Positions 41,210 to 50,121 of a DNA stretch of 64,000 bases are shown in pieces; within the stretch, counting starts at the first letter, position 1; every line of letters begins with the position of its first letter. The translations under genes were made by a program, and so were the position numbers. The notes beneath the pieces are model-generated. The model worked only from the letters and a program-made list of their open reading frames with translations. It was not told the DNA's origin and did no database searches. This DNA is from Pseudanabaena yagii GIHE-NHR1. GTDB taxonomy: Bacteria > Cyanobacteriota > Cyanobacteriia > Pseudanabaenales > Pseudanabaenaceae. The stretch is taken from contig NZ_JAAVJL010000001.1 of the NCBI RefSeq assembly GCF_012863495.1, positions 3,219,501 to 3,283,500 of the forward strand, written 5' to 3'.

Positions 41210-44200
41210 TTATCCTTCAGAAATTAACAAAAAGCGAATATGTTTCATACTCTGTTCAGCACGTAGAGACTGTACTTGCTGCGCTAGTTTAGTACTAGCA
41301 ATGATGATATCGGGCTGAGATGCGATGACATTTGCCCGTAAATCATCTTGAGGAGAAATGGTAGTAGGGACAAAGCCCTGATTTTGCAGCATTTCTACTA
41401 ATAGGCTAATCGAGACAAAGTTATCATCAACGATGAGAATCCTTTTGCCCGTAGCGGATTTGTTAGTCAATAACAAATCAACTTCTCGCAATAGAATTAC
41501 CATGTCAACGGGCTTCGTTACATAACTATCAATTCCTAAATGGAAGCCTTGATTCTTATCATCCAGCACCGACACAATAATAATAGGAATATCTAGGGTT
41601 ACGGGATCGGATTTTAGAATGGAAGCCACATCATAACCATTAATCCCCTGCATGATAATGTCGAGAGTAATCAAATCTGGACGAACTTCACGAACTTTAG
41701 AAAGGGCAGTTTGTCCATTATCAGCCTCATAGACAGTATATCCTTTAGCTTCTAGTTCCTGTCTTAGGAGACTGCGAATACTAGAATCATCATCAATCAC
41801 TAAGATTTTTTTCGATACTCCCTCAGTATTCGGCTCTTCAGATTGCCGATCAAACGTTACTCTCTTTTTGAGCTGCTCGACAAGAACCTCAAAGTTTATT
41901 GAAGGAATTGGAGCTTTGCCATCCCCTTCTGTCGTTTTCTGAATTGGCAATGTAAATGAGAAGGTACTACCTTTACCCAACTCACTTTCAACCCAAATTC
42001 TGCCGCCATGATGTTCAATGATTTCCCGCGAAATTGGTAATCCCAAACCAGTACCTTGGGGCTTATCAGTCAAGGTGTCGCCAACCTGCTTAAACTTCTC
42101 AAATACCTTAGGTTGATCGGATTCAGAAATGCCCACACCCTGATCGACAACACTAACTGTAATCGATTGGTGATCATGCTTCACGCGACAGGTGATACTG
42201 CCTTTTTCAGTAAATTTCACTGCATTGGAGATTAAGTTGATGACTACTTGAATCAATCGATCCTTATCACCATAGATATTGGGTAAATCGGTCGCAATTT
42301 CTCGGATTGGGGCTAACCCCTTTTGCTCAAACAATGCTGAAGTTGCGGAAAAAGCACGATCAATTACTTCAGTAATGGACAAGGTATCCATGTTCCATTG
42401 CATCTTCCCTGCTTCGATTTTGGCAACATCGAGGACTTCATTAATTAACTTAGTGAGTCGGGTTCCTTCTGAAACAATAATTTCAATATTTTCCGAAACT
42501 TGACGAACACTTCTCTTTACTTTCTTATCATCGGTTTGAATTAATGGGAAAATGGATTCATCTAGTTTTTTCTGAATTAATTTGGCAAAGCCTAGTACAG
42601 AAGTGAGTGGTGTGCGTAATTCATGGGATACGGTCGAGATGAAGTCTGTTTTCATGCGGTCTACTTCTTTCTCGGCTGTAATATCACGAATTAGGATGAC
42701 CGTACCGAGATAAGCTACTCCTAATGTAGATACCGCCGAGCTTTCGACTGCCACATTAGACGATCCATGATCATGCTGGACAACGTCACTACTACCAGAT
42801 ACTCTATCAATTTCCCTAAAAATTGAAGTTGCCACGGCTTTTCCTGTACGACGATCAGGCAAAGCGAACTCAGCACTAAAGACTTGTCGTGGATTTTCCC
42901 TAGTACTATTAATAATTGAGGAAATTTCTTCCGCTCTAAAGATTTCTTTATAAGTTTCTGCATTAGCGATCGCTTTACTGCTTACCCCAATCATGCCAGC
43001 GATCGCGGGGTTAAATTGAGTAATCCGATCCTCACCATCAACTACCACAAGACCATCGACCATGTTATCGATAATCGCTTTGATTTCACTAGTTCGTTGC
43101 TCGACCTTCTGCTCTAGGGTACGGCTATAGTCCGCAAGCTGTTCCCCCGAATTTTTTAGTTGCGATGTCATTTGATTAAACGCGATCGCCAAAATGCCAA
43201 TTTCATCCTCAGTCAGAACTGGTGCTTGCGAATTCAAATTACCACCCGAAACTTGGTTTGCGGCATCAGCGATCGCTAGAATTGGTTGAGAAATCCGACG
43301 GGCAATCAAGTATACTGCCGTCAATAAAATACCAGCGGAACTTAATCCAATCAGTAAGATATCCCGTGCAAGGCGATCCGCAGGCTCGAAAGCTTCTGAC
43401 TGCGATATTTCCGCTAGCAAAGCGAGATTGAGATTATCAATCCACACGAAGCTTCCCAATACAGGTACATTTTTATAGTTTCGATACAGACCTTCGCCAT
43501 CCTTACCTTGGGCGGCGGCATTAATTCCTTCGCTCTTAATATCTTTAGCAACTTCCTGATTATCGGCACCTGCCCCCGAAAGCAGAATATTTTTGGCAGC
43601 TAATCTACCTACGACATAGGTTTCACCACTATTTCCTAAACCTGTATTTTGGCGAATAATGTCATCAACACCTTGGAGATCAAGGTCAACTGCTACCACC
43701 CCAATGCGATCACCAGCTTTGTTCGATAAAGGTGCAGCAAAGGTCATTGCCCCCTTGCCTGAAATTGGGGAAATATAGAAGTTGGGAACGATCACACGCG
43801 ATTGGTCACGGGTAAAGTAGGTGGTTGTATTACCTAAGGGCTGATATTTTCCTTCCTTTTGTTTATCCGTAGAGACGATTGTAATCCCGTTATTCGTGAG
43901 AATAGAAATTTGGCGAATGTTCGGCTTGACAGATGAGACATCTGTCATAAACTTGCGTAGTGATTCAATAGCAGTTTTAAATTCTGGGGATTCACGATCT
44001 TTAGTAAAAGTAATTTCCGCGTTCACTAAGAAATCTGGCAACTGGGTCATCAAGATTACATCACGACGCTGATTGTCAACCCATTGAGTAACCTGAGATT
44101 CCTTAAGTGATGTGGCAACATCGAGACGATCAATTGCTGAGCGCCTGAGGGCATCACGACTGCGGACATTGGCACTGACAGCTACGAGTAAAACGGTCAC

Positions 44201-44266
44201 GATCGATAGAATCGAGAAATAGCCCACAAGTTGGAGCAGCAAACGTTTCTTAAATAGGTTAAACAT
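41210..44266 (-). CDS. Hybrid sensor histidine kinase with Cache, HAMP, PAS, receiver and pseudo-receiver
   Basis: A 1018-aa membrane sensor. TM1 is ~12-33, a periplasmic double-Cache domain ~38-300, TM2 ~303-325, HAMP ~326-378 and PAS ~395-530. HisKA has H548 ([13 protein letters not shown]), and HATPase follows to ~780 ([25 protein letters not shown]). A receiver at 820-935 has phospho-acceptor D869. A second receiver-like domain (942-1018) keeps the DD pair (ILIVDDN) but has Ser at the acceptor position (S991) and ends after about 77 residues, so it is a truncated pseudo-receiver. It follows a sugar-binding lipoprotein gene by 9 bp, suggesting that this protein presents the ligand to the Cache domain. 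Confidence 0.92.
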   Translation of the reverse strand: MFNLFKKRLLLQLVGYFSILSIVTVLLVAVSANVRSRDALRRSAIDRLDVATSLKESQVTQWVDNQRRDVILMTQLPDFLVNAEITFTKDRESPEFKTAIESLRKFMTDVSSVKPNIRQISILTNNGITIVSTDKQKEGKYQPLGNTTTYFTRDQSRVIVPNFYISPISGKGAMTFAAPLSNKAGDRIGVVAVDLDLQGVDDIIRQNTGLGNSGETYVVGRLAAKNILLSGAGADNQEVAKDIKSEGINAAAQGKDGEGLYRNYKNVPVLGSFVWIDNLNLALLAEISQSEAFEPADRLARDILLIGLSSAGILLTAVYLIARRISQPILAIADAANQVSGGNLNSQAPVLTEDEIGILAIAFNQMTSQLKNSGEQLADYSRTLEQKVEQRTSEIKAIIDNMVDGLVVVDGEDRITQFNPAIAGMIGVSSKAIANAETYKEIFRAEEISSIINSTRENPRQVFSAEFALPDRRTGKAVATSIFREIDRVSGSSDVVQHDHGSSNVAVESSAVSTLGVAYLGTVILIRDITAEKEVDRMKTDFISTVSHELRTPLTSVLGFAKLIQKKLDESIFPLIQTDDKKVKRSVRQVSENIEIIVSEGTRLTKLINEVLDVAKIEAGKMQWNMDTLSITEVIDRAFSATSALFEQKGLAPIREIATDLPNIYGDKDRLIQVVINLISNAVKFTEKGSITCRVKHDHQSITVSVVDQGVGISESDQPKVFEKFKQVGDTLTDKPQGTGLGLPISREIIEHHGGRIWVESELGKGSTFSFTLPIQKTTEGDGKAPIPSINFEVLVEQLKKRVTFDRQSEEPNTEGVSKKILVIDDDSSIRSLLRQELEAKGYTVYEADNGQTALSKVREVRPDLITLDIIMQGINGYDVASILKSDPVTLDIPIIIVSVLDDKNQGFHLGIDSYVTKPVDMVILLREVDLLLTNKSATGKRILIVDDNFVSISLLVEMLQNQGFVPTTISPQDDLRANVIASQPDIIIASTKLAQQVQSLRAEQSMKHIRFLLISEG

Positions 44267-44275
44267 TTTCTATCC

Positions 44276-45652
44276 TCATTTCCACTTAGCAAAAATATCT
44301 TTAATTTGCGCGATCGCTGTGTCCGCCGCCTGTTCGGGTGTAGCATTGCCCTGAGCCACAGATTTGATAGCTTTTCCCCATATTTTGTCTGCACCAACAC
44401 CTGCATAGGCAGGATTCTGCGCTGTATAAAACGAGGTAGTGTTTTGGAATTGTTTCGTTGCTGTTAAGATGTGCGGATCTTGTGAGTCTTTGTAATAGGG
44501 ATCTTCCAATAATTTTGGCATAGTTGGGAAATATCGCCCACCTGCCCCTTTCAAATATGTCAACAAATTATTAGGTTGAATGATATGAGACAACAAACTC
44601 TTCGCCATAGCTTGATTGCTAGAGCTTGCAAAAATAACTGCCTGTTTCACCGCAACTAGATAGTTCAGGGGCTTACCACTAGGGGCAAGCGGCCATTCGG
44701 TCGTTACTAATTTTTTGTTGTAAACCACAGAGTCAAACTGTTGAGATGCAGGGATCGACAACCCCGGATTTGCGGTCATAAATGAATTCTTGCTTAGGAA
44801 AACCTGATTGTTGTCCGCATCAGTCCATTGAGTCGCTTTAGGAGGAACATACCCATTCTTATAGAATCCAGCATACTTAGTTAATGCAGCAATAATACCT
44901 TGACGGTTTTTAGGATCGTCAATTTGGAGTTGACCATTATCGTCTAGTAAATCCACACCATAGGCTTCCAGAAATTGCTCAAACATGAAAATGGTGTCGG
45001 TGTTGGTGGGATCTGGAGACATAGGTAAGCCAATCCCATAAATATCTTTTTTCCCCTTACTTCTGGCGCGATCCTGCGCTGTTTCCCAAAATTGCCAAAA
45101 GCCATCCCAATCCCTTGGAATACTCGTATCACTTAGCCCCATATCAGATAGTAAATCTCGCCAATAATGTAGTCCTGCCGCAAGCTGAGCGATTGGGACT
45201 GCGTGATAACTACGTTTATTGGTGACTCCATTTTTATAGGACACCGCTTTGAGAGCGATCGGGCTAAATAAATCTTTGACAGGTTCTACAACATCAGTTA
45301 CATCCACCAAGTTGTTCTGCCATGCTAACTTGGGATAGAGAGCAAATTCAGCAGTATTACTAAATAGGATGTCAGGAGGATTGCCGTTGTTTAGAGCATT
45401 GTCTGCATCACGATTAATTGACCCATCATTATAAAAAGTGATTTCTACTTTGGTATTATTGTTCCTCTCCCACTCAGCAACAATCTGCGAAAGTGCTTCA
45501 GTTTCCGCAGGATAAAAGCTCTGAATCCACCAGACACGAAATTTAGAATTTTTGGGTTGAGGTCGATAATTTAAGACTGTGGAATCACTACAAGCCGCCA
45601 GCCCCAAGCCTGCTAGAGATAGTGATAGTTGGTTAAACTGACGACGACGCAT
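44276..45652 (-). CDS. Extracellular solute-binding lipoprotein (family 1, sugar type)
   Basis: A 458-aa periplasmic binding protein. The N terminus MRRRQFNQLSLSLAGLGLAAC combines a twin-arginine-like RRRQF with a lipobox (LAAC, lipidated C21). The mature chain matches ABC sugar-binding proteins: FRVWWIQSFYPAETEALSQIVAEWE, NDGSINRDADNALNNGNPPDILFSN, and the C-terminal YFPTMPKLLEDP. No permease or ATPase gene is near; instead a hybrid kinase follows at 9 bp. It may thus act as a chemosensory co-receptor rather than as part of a transporter. Ligand unknown. Confidence 0.88.
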   Translation of the reverse strand: MRRRQFNQLSLSLAGLGLAACSDSTVLNYRPQPKNSKFRVWWIQSFYPAETEALSQIVAEWERNNNTKVEITFYNDGSINRDADNALNNGNPPDILFSNTAEFALYPKLAWQNNLVDVTDVVEPVKDLFSPIALKAVSYKNGVTNKRSYHAVPIAQLAAGLHYWRDLLSDMGLSDTSIPRDWDGFWQFWETAQDRARSKGKKDIYGIGLPMSPDPTNTDTIFMFEQFLEAYGVDLLDDNGQLQIDDPKNRQGIIAALTKYAGFYKNGYVPPKATQWTDADNNQVFLSKNSFMTANPGLSIPASQQFDSVVYNKKLVTTEWPLAPSGKPLNYLVAVKQAVIFASSSNQAMAKSLLSHIIQPNNLLTYLKGAGGRYFPTMPKLLEDPYYKDSQDPHILTATKQFQNTTSFYTAQNPAYAGVGADKIWGKAIKSVAQGNATPEQAADTAIAQIKDIFAKWK

Positions 45653-45714
45653 AGATTTTTAAGATTAAGGAATTAATCAAAATAGTAATTTAATAGAAAT
45701 TGATATAGGCAGAA

Positions 45715-46365
45715 CTAAGCACCACTTATAGCAGTTCCGAGATGAGTTAAGTCTGGCAAAACAACAGTTTCTGTGTCAAAAGGATAGGTTTGAGGATATT
45801 GCAACACCCTGCCTATAAATTTTACACCTGCAACGATCGCACCTTCATAATCAGCGATCGCATCGCCAACCATTAACACGCGATCGGGATTAAACCCATG
45901 ATTTGTTAAAATCTCTTGAATAATAGCGCTTTTTTTAGCAGGAGAACCATGTACAGAGACAAAATAATGGTTCATGTTACGGCGTGACACAATCCGTTTC
46001 AATTCTTCATCAGGAGTGCCAGAGGCAACAAATAGAGGAATTGATTGATAATACTTTTCGAGAAAATCATCGGCTCCTAATACATAGGGCGATGCTATTA
46101 CTGCATCTTCAACATATTGTGAGAAGCGATCGCCGAGTTGTATTTCCACTTCTTTCGTTAAGGATTTTCCTAGCAAAACTTCTTGATAATAGCGAAATTT
46201 TTCAAAGCGCGATATGCCATTATGCAAAAGATGATAGTCCATCACCTGCTGCACTATTTGCTCTCCATATTCTTGATATAGGGCAGCAAAGGCTTTAGTT
46301 TTGACATCTACTGATTCAACGATGACTCCATCAAAATCAAACACAATTGCATCATATTTTTTCAT
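45715..46365 (-). CDS. HAD-superfamily phosphatase
   Basis: A ~216-aa HAD subfamily IA hydrolase: motif I DFDGVIVESVDVK, motif II VASGTPDEEL, Lys in SPAKKSAI and motif IV MVGDAIADYEGA are intact. The cap region (AFAALYQEYGEQIVQQVMDYHLLHNGISRFEKFRYYQ) is seen in phosphatases of polysaccharide or deoxy-sugar gene clusters. ATG 46365 gives a start right before the family fold; an earlier ATG at 46389 is possible. It follows the 2-hydroxyacid dehydrogenase gene but is separated by a terminator-like hairpin. Confidence 0.85.
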   Translation of the reverse strand: MKKYDAIVFDFDGVIVESVDVKTKAFAALYQEYGEQIVQQVMDYHLLHNGISRFEKFRYYQEVLLGKSLTKEVEIQLGDRFSQYVEDAVIASPYVLGADDFLEKYYQSIPLFVASGTPDEELKRIVSRRNMNHYFVSVHGSPAKKSAIIQEILTNHGFNPDRVLMVGDAIADYEGAIVAGVKFIGRVLQYPQTYPFDTETVVLPDLTHLGTAISGA

Positions 46366-46405
46366 TACATTTCCCACAAAATTTGTCATGCAAAAATTTT
46401 CACGC

Positions 46406-46438
46406 AAAAAAGGAGAGTGCTTAGCACTCTCCTTTTTT
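46406..46438. terminator. Terminator after the 2-hydroxyacid dehydrogenase gene
   Basis: Perfect 16-bp stem (AAAAAAGGAGAGTGCT and complement) around one base, overlapping the minus-strand stop codon. The HAD gene downstream may need readthrough or its own promoter. Confidence 0.75.
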
Positions 46439-47369
46439 ATTTTGCTAAACCAAGATTTACGAGGCTATCAAACAGATTTTGAGCAGCTTCTTCTTCCATT
46501 TGCGTTCTTGCTTCCTTGGCATAGGAACCCATATGGGGAGTCAAAATGACTTGAGGCAGGCTCGCCAACTTGCCAGAGTAGGGTTCCTCTTCAAAGACAT
46601 CAAGGGCGGCTCCTGCCAAGTGTCCTGATACTAATGCATCATATAAAGCTTCTTCATCAACGATCCCGCCTCTCGAAGTATTGATTAAAATGCTACCCGC
46701 CTGCATCTTATTGATGAAGTCGCGATCGACCAAATGATCATTTTCTTTACTGTAGGGAATGTGAATTGTCACTACAGTTGACATAGCCAGAAATTCATCT
46801 AAAGATTGAATACAAACTGTATCGGCAAATAGGGAATTACCAGCAATATCATAGGCAATTCTTTTTGCTCCAAAAGTTTTCAGGAGTTGCCCCACTCGAT
46901 TGCCAACCCTTCCATAGCCTAATAAGCCTACAACTTGAGATGCTAGGAGTCTTCCCATTAATGGCTTCCATGTTCCCTCACGCAATTGGCGATCAGCTTC
47001 TGAAATCCGTCTTAATGTCGCAAGAATTAAACTCACTGCTAGTTCAGCAACCGCAATTACTGGGGCTGTAGGCGTTATGTGAACAGGGATACCCATTTCT
47101 TCAGCCGCTACTAGATCGACGCTATCAGTTCCGATCCCACATCGTGAAATAATTTTGAGAGACTTAGCAGAGGAGAGAACATTGCGTGTGATTGGTTCGA
47201 CCCCCGCAATCATACCTACAACATCATCATTGAGAAATTCTAAAAGCTCTGATTCTTTGAGCTTTCTCCCATAGGGATTCAAAACAATTTCAAATCCTTG
47301 TTGTTGCAGATTTTGTAAAATTTGATTGTTTTGCAGATCGAAAGAAGAAGTACTAATTAATAATTTCAT
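46437..47369 (-). CDS. D-isomer-specific 2-hydroxyacid dehydrogenase (phosphoglycerate-dehydrogenase-like)
   Basis: A 310-aa NAD-dependent dehydrogenase of the SerA/formate dehydrogenase family without regulatory ACT domains. Seen are SRCGIGTDSVDL, the NAD motif GLLGYGRVGNRVGQLL, catalytic Arg region INTSRGGIVDEEAL, the Glu in DVFEEEP and His in TPHMGS. It is too short for housekeeping SerA and lies in a cluster with SDR, cupin, HAD and AEC genes, so a specialised 2-hydroxyacid such as a sugar acid is likely. Confidence 0.88.
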   Translation of the reverse strand: MKLLISTSSFDLQNNQILQNLQQQGFEIVLNPYGRKLKESELLEFLNDDVVGMIAGVEPITRNVLSSAKSLKIISRCGIGTDSVDLVAAEEMGIPVHITPTAPVIAVAELAVSLILATLRRISEADRQLREGTWKPLMGRLLASQVVGLLGYGRVGNRVGQLLKTFGAKRIAYDIAGNSLFADTVCIQSLDEFLAMSTVVTIHIPYSKENDHLVDRDFINKMQAGSILINTSRGGIVDEEALYDALVSGHLAGAALDVFEEEPYSGKLASLPQVILTPHMGSYAKEARTQMEEEAAQNLFDSLVNLGLAK

Positions 47370-47575
47370 GGTTTACTTGCCTATTTTTTAACCAATTTTT
47401 TTGCACACAAAAAATACTGAAACCATGACTGCAAGTTCAAGATTATAGACAATATAAGCAAATATTTTTAAATATGTCTTAAATACATTAGATAGAAAAT
47501 TTCTTATATTTTCAATGAATTCGTTAGCCCATTTAAGATGTAATTAAATTTAAGTTCAATACATCTTCTTTGTGT
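47370..47575. other. AT-rich spacer, probable promoter region
   Basis: A 206-bp AT-rich spacer between two minus-strand genes, without a hairpin. It probably holds the promoter for the 2-hydroxyacid dehydrogenase gene; I see no sharply defined -35/-10 pair. Confidence 0.35.
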
Positions 47576-48598
47576 TTATGAAAATAGCCATAGCCAAATA
47601 GGTATGGTAAACAATAGAAGTACTACGCCAAAGGCTAAGGTTGTAACGGTCAAATCACGATCAAGGTTGTAGGCTTGAGCAATAACAAGGGTCGAAAAGG
47701 CTGGAGGCATTGCCATCTGCAAAACCATCGCTAGCCGAGGTTCTCCTGTAACTCCAAAAAACATCAATCCTGTACCCACCACTAATGGGGTGAGCAGCAT
47801 TTTGATCGATAAACAAGTGAGAGCTTTTTTGATGTTTTTGAGAGTCTGTAGTTGACTAAGCTGCATCCCAATCATGACCAGCGAGAGGGTAACAGTTGTC
47901 CATGCGATCGCATTCATCCCTGAAGTAATTACCGTTGGCAAGGGAACAAATCGCATACCAACACCGATTGGTAAACTCCATAAAGCAGGAGTCTTCGCCA
48001 TAGATACAAATGGATTTGGTCTGGGCTGGTTGTTAGCCGTGCTACCAAAACGACTTGCCAAAGCAATACCTACGGAATAGGCAGCGATCGTAGAACCAAT
48101 CAGGTCATAAAATAGCGACCATGCAAAATATTGTGGTCCCACTAGGGCAAGGCTCACGGGATATCCCATAAAAGCGGTATTCCCTAGGGTCATGGCAAGC
48201 AAAAAACTGCCTTGAGTTGGTCCTGACCATGCACTTTCTTGTTGGATAGTTGCGTTTGTCCCTGATGTTACTTCAACAGTATTTTCGCGGGATGTGATGC
48301 CTCTTGACAAAGACCGAAATCTTTCATCACTCACACCTAGATCGATCCAGATCCATGCCAAACCTGCGCCAACAAAAATTGCCACCCAAGCGGTAGTTGG
48401 CGCAATCACAATCCATCCTGATAAATCGGCTTGGCGCAAAAAGGAAACAATCCCAATGGGAACTCCCACAAATAGTAAAGCTTTGCCGAGATAGGTGGTG
48501 TAGACTCTGGGTAGGAGTTTTCCTAATACATATCCCAATAGAGTCCATCCAATTAATCTCACGTACAGCATGACGAGGGGGTTTTCTAGTGTAAACAT
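47576..48598 (-). CDS. AEC-family (auxin efflux carrier) transporter
   Basis: A 340-aa polytopic protein with about ten hydrophobic helices. It has the AEC features: GNTAFMGYPVSLALVGPQYFAWSLFYDLIGS (the conserved helix-break Pro/Asn region), ALWSLPIGVGM, and MPPAFSTLVIAQAYNLDRDLTVTTLAFG near the C terminus. Bacterial AEC proteins export or import malate, malonate or related organic acids. It is in line with the cupin-SDR genes upstream (96 bp gap), so an organic acid product or substrate of that cluster is a reasonable guess. Confidence 0.88.
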   Translation of the reverse strand: MFTLENPLVMLYVRLIGWTLLGYVLGKLLPRVYTTYLGKALLFVGVPIGIVSFLRQADLSGWIVIAPTTAWVAIFVGAGLAWIWIDLGVSDERFRSLSRGITSRENTVEVTSGTNATIQQESAWSGPTQGSFLLAMTLGNTAFMGYPVSLALVGPQYFAWSLFYDLIGSTIAAYSVGIALASRFGSTANNQPRPNPFVSMAKTPALWSLPIGVGMRFVPLPTVITSGMNAIAWTTVTLSLVMIGMQLSQLQTLKNIKKALTCLSIKMLLTPLVVGTGLMFFGVTGEPRLAMVLQMAMPPAFSTLVIAQAYNLDRDLTVTTLAFGVVLLLFTIPIWLWLFS

Positions 48599-48694
48599 AG
48601 AATTAAACGTACAAACTAAGTGTGAGAGTTGCCAAGCATACTATAGCGGTTTTCATTTCCTCTTAAGCAAAATCAAAGCCTAAAAACTGGACTA

Positions 48695-49456
48695 CTAGAA
48701 TTGTCCACCATTGACATCAACGATCGCACCCGTCATGTAGCTGGATAAATGTGATGCGAGAAATAGAATTACATTTACCTGTTCTTCCATAGAGGCAATT
48801 CTTCCCAAAGGGATGGAATCAATCAGTTTTTGTTCTGCTTCTGGTGGCAAAGTTGCTGCTAGCATTGGGGTATAGGTTTGACTGGGGCAAATTGCATTAA
48901 CATTAATTTGAAAGGGGGCTAGCTCGTAAGCAAGCTGTCTCGTAAAGCCCACGACTCCAGCCTTGGAGGCAACATAGTGAATTCCTGATATTTTGCTTCT
49001 AAAATGCCCTGCGATCGAAGAAACATTGATAATGTTGCCACTTCGTTGTTGCTTCATGATCGGTACTGCATATTTACAGCAAAGGAAAAGACTTGTGAGA
49101 TTGGTTGCTATGACTCTGTTCCAATCCTCAAGGGAAATATCTTCAATTTTAGCAATTTGATTGATTGCAGCATTGTTGATCAAGATATCAATTCGCCCAT
49201 ATCTCTCAAAAACTGAAGCGATCGCCTGTTTAACTTGAGTCTCGTCAGTAACATCGCAGGGTAGCGATAGGGCAGATTTACCTGCTGCATTCAGTTGTGA
49301 AGTGATTGCCTCTGCACCACTACGAGAAATAAATATGGTATGTGCGCCATAATTCGCGATCGCCTCTGCCACGGCTTGACCAATACCACTACTTGCACCA
49401 GTAATGATCGCTACTTTCCCCTTGAAATCTTGAGGAAATTCATGGAATTTGGTCAT
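48695..49456 (-). CDS. Short-chain dehydrogenase/reductase (FabG-like)
   Basis: A 253-aa classical SDR. Cofactor motif GASSGIGQ is at 20-27, NNAA near 95-98, and the catalytic Ser in NVSS (146-147), Y161 and K165 (Y-x3-K) are present; C-terminal MTGAIVDVNGGQF is typical. It follows the cupin gene by 14 bp on the same strand. The real FAS-II ketoreductase is not implied; substrate is probably a sugar or hydroxy acid given its company. Confidence 0.9.
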   Translation of the reverse strand: MTKFHEFPQDFKGKVAIITGASSGIGQAVAEAIANYGAHTIFISRSGAEAITSQLNAAGKSALSLPCDVTDETQVKQAIASVFERYGRIDILINNAAINQIAKIEDISLEDWNRVIATNLTSLFLCCKYAVPIMKQQRSGNIINVSSIAGHFRSKISGIHYVASKAGVVGFTRQLAYELAPFQINVNAICPSQTYTPMLAATLPPEAEQKLIDSIPLGRIASMEEQVNVILFLASHLSSYMTGAIVDVNGGQF

Positions 49457-49470
49457 GATTGCTACATCAA

Positions 49471-49920
49471 CTAATTCTTTGCAAAAACGTGATCTTCCAC
49501 AAAAATGTGATTGACATCAGGTTTACCGATCGCTAAACGAATCGATGGCTGATCGCCTACAACCCGAATATTGTGAATGACCTTGCGTGGTACAAAAACG
49601 ATGTCATCCTTTTTGGCGCGATAGGTTCCATAACCATCCACATCCCACTCTAGTTCACCTTCCATGATTACCCACCATTCATCCTCATTGGCATGATAGT
49701 GAGTGCGATTGCTTTCACCAGGTTTTTGGCAAATCATCACGGCACTCATCATATCGGTGTAAATGAGCCGCACTGACCAAGATGGTTCGCCCATCTCTTT
49801 TTTGATATCTTCTAAGCGATTGAAGATGCGATTGATGCTGCCGTGGGTATTCGCCTTGGCAACTCCATCATTTTTCATAACGCTAGCGAGGTCTTTGTCT
49901 TGTGTCACGATCGCGGTCAT
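49471..49920 (-). CDS. Cupin-domain protein
   Basis: A 149-aa single-domain cupin. The metal motif 1 is HYHANEDEWWVIMEGELEW (His-x-His-x4-Glu) and motif 2 is PRKVIHNIRV. A ~50-residue helical N terminus precedes it. First gene of the minus-strand cupin-SDR-AEC run, with a gap of about 200 bp to the porin upstream. Enzyme or sensor role is not decidable. Confidence 0.85.
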   Translation of the reverse strand: MTAIVTQDKDLASVMKNDGVAKANTHGSINRIFNRLEDIKKEMGEPSWSVRLIYTDMMSAVMICQKPGESNRTHYHANEDEWWVIMEGELEWDVDGYGTYRAKKDDIVFVPRKVIHNIRVVGDQPSIRLAIGKPDVNHIFVEDHVFAKN

Positions 49921-50088
49921 AGGTCATTACTCCATCAAGCTTTGTCTGAAACAAAATCATGAATCTAAAGATAACATGACCTTAGACTTGGTACATAGTT
50001 AGATAATTACAATCAACCTATGATACTGATCACAAAATTAAGGTCAGTTAATTTGCTAAAAACACTGCTTGGAAATAGATTTTGCAAA

Positions 50089-50115
50089 AAAAAGCACCCC
50101 ATCGGGGTGCTTTTT
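50089..50115. terminator. Terminator of the porin gene
   Basis: AAAAAGCACCCC and GGGGTGCTTTTT around ATC, 7 bp past the porin stop on the minus strand. Confidence 0.85.
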
Positions 50116-50121
50116 GATTAG

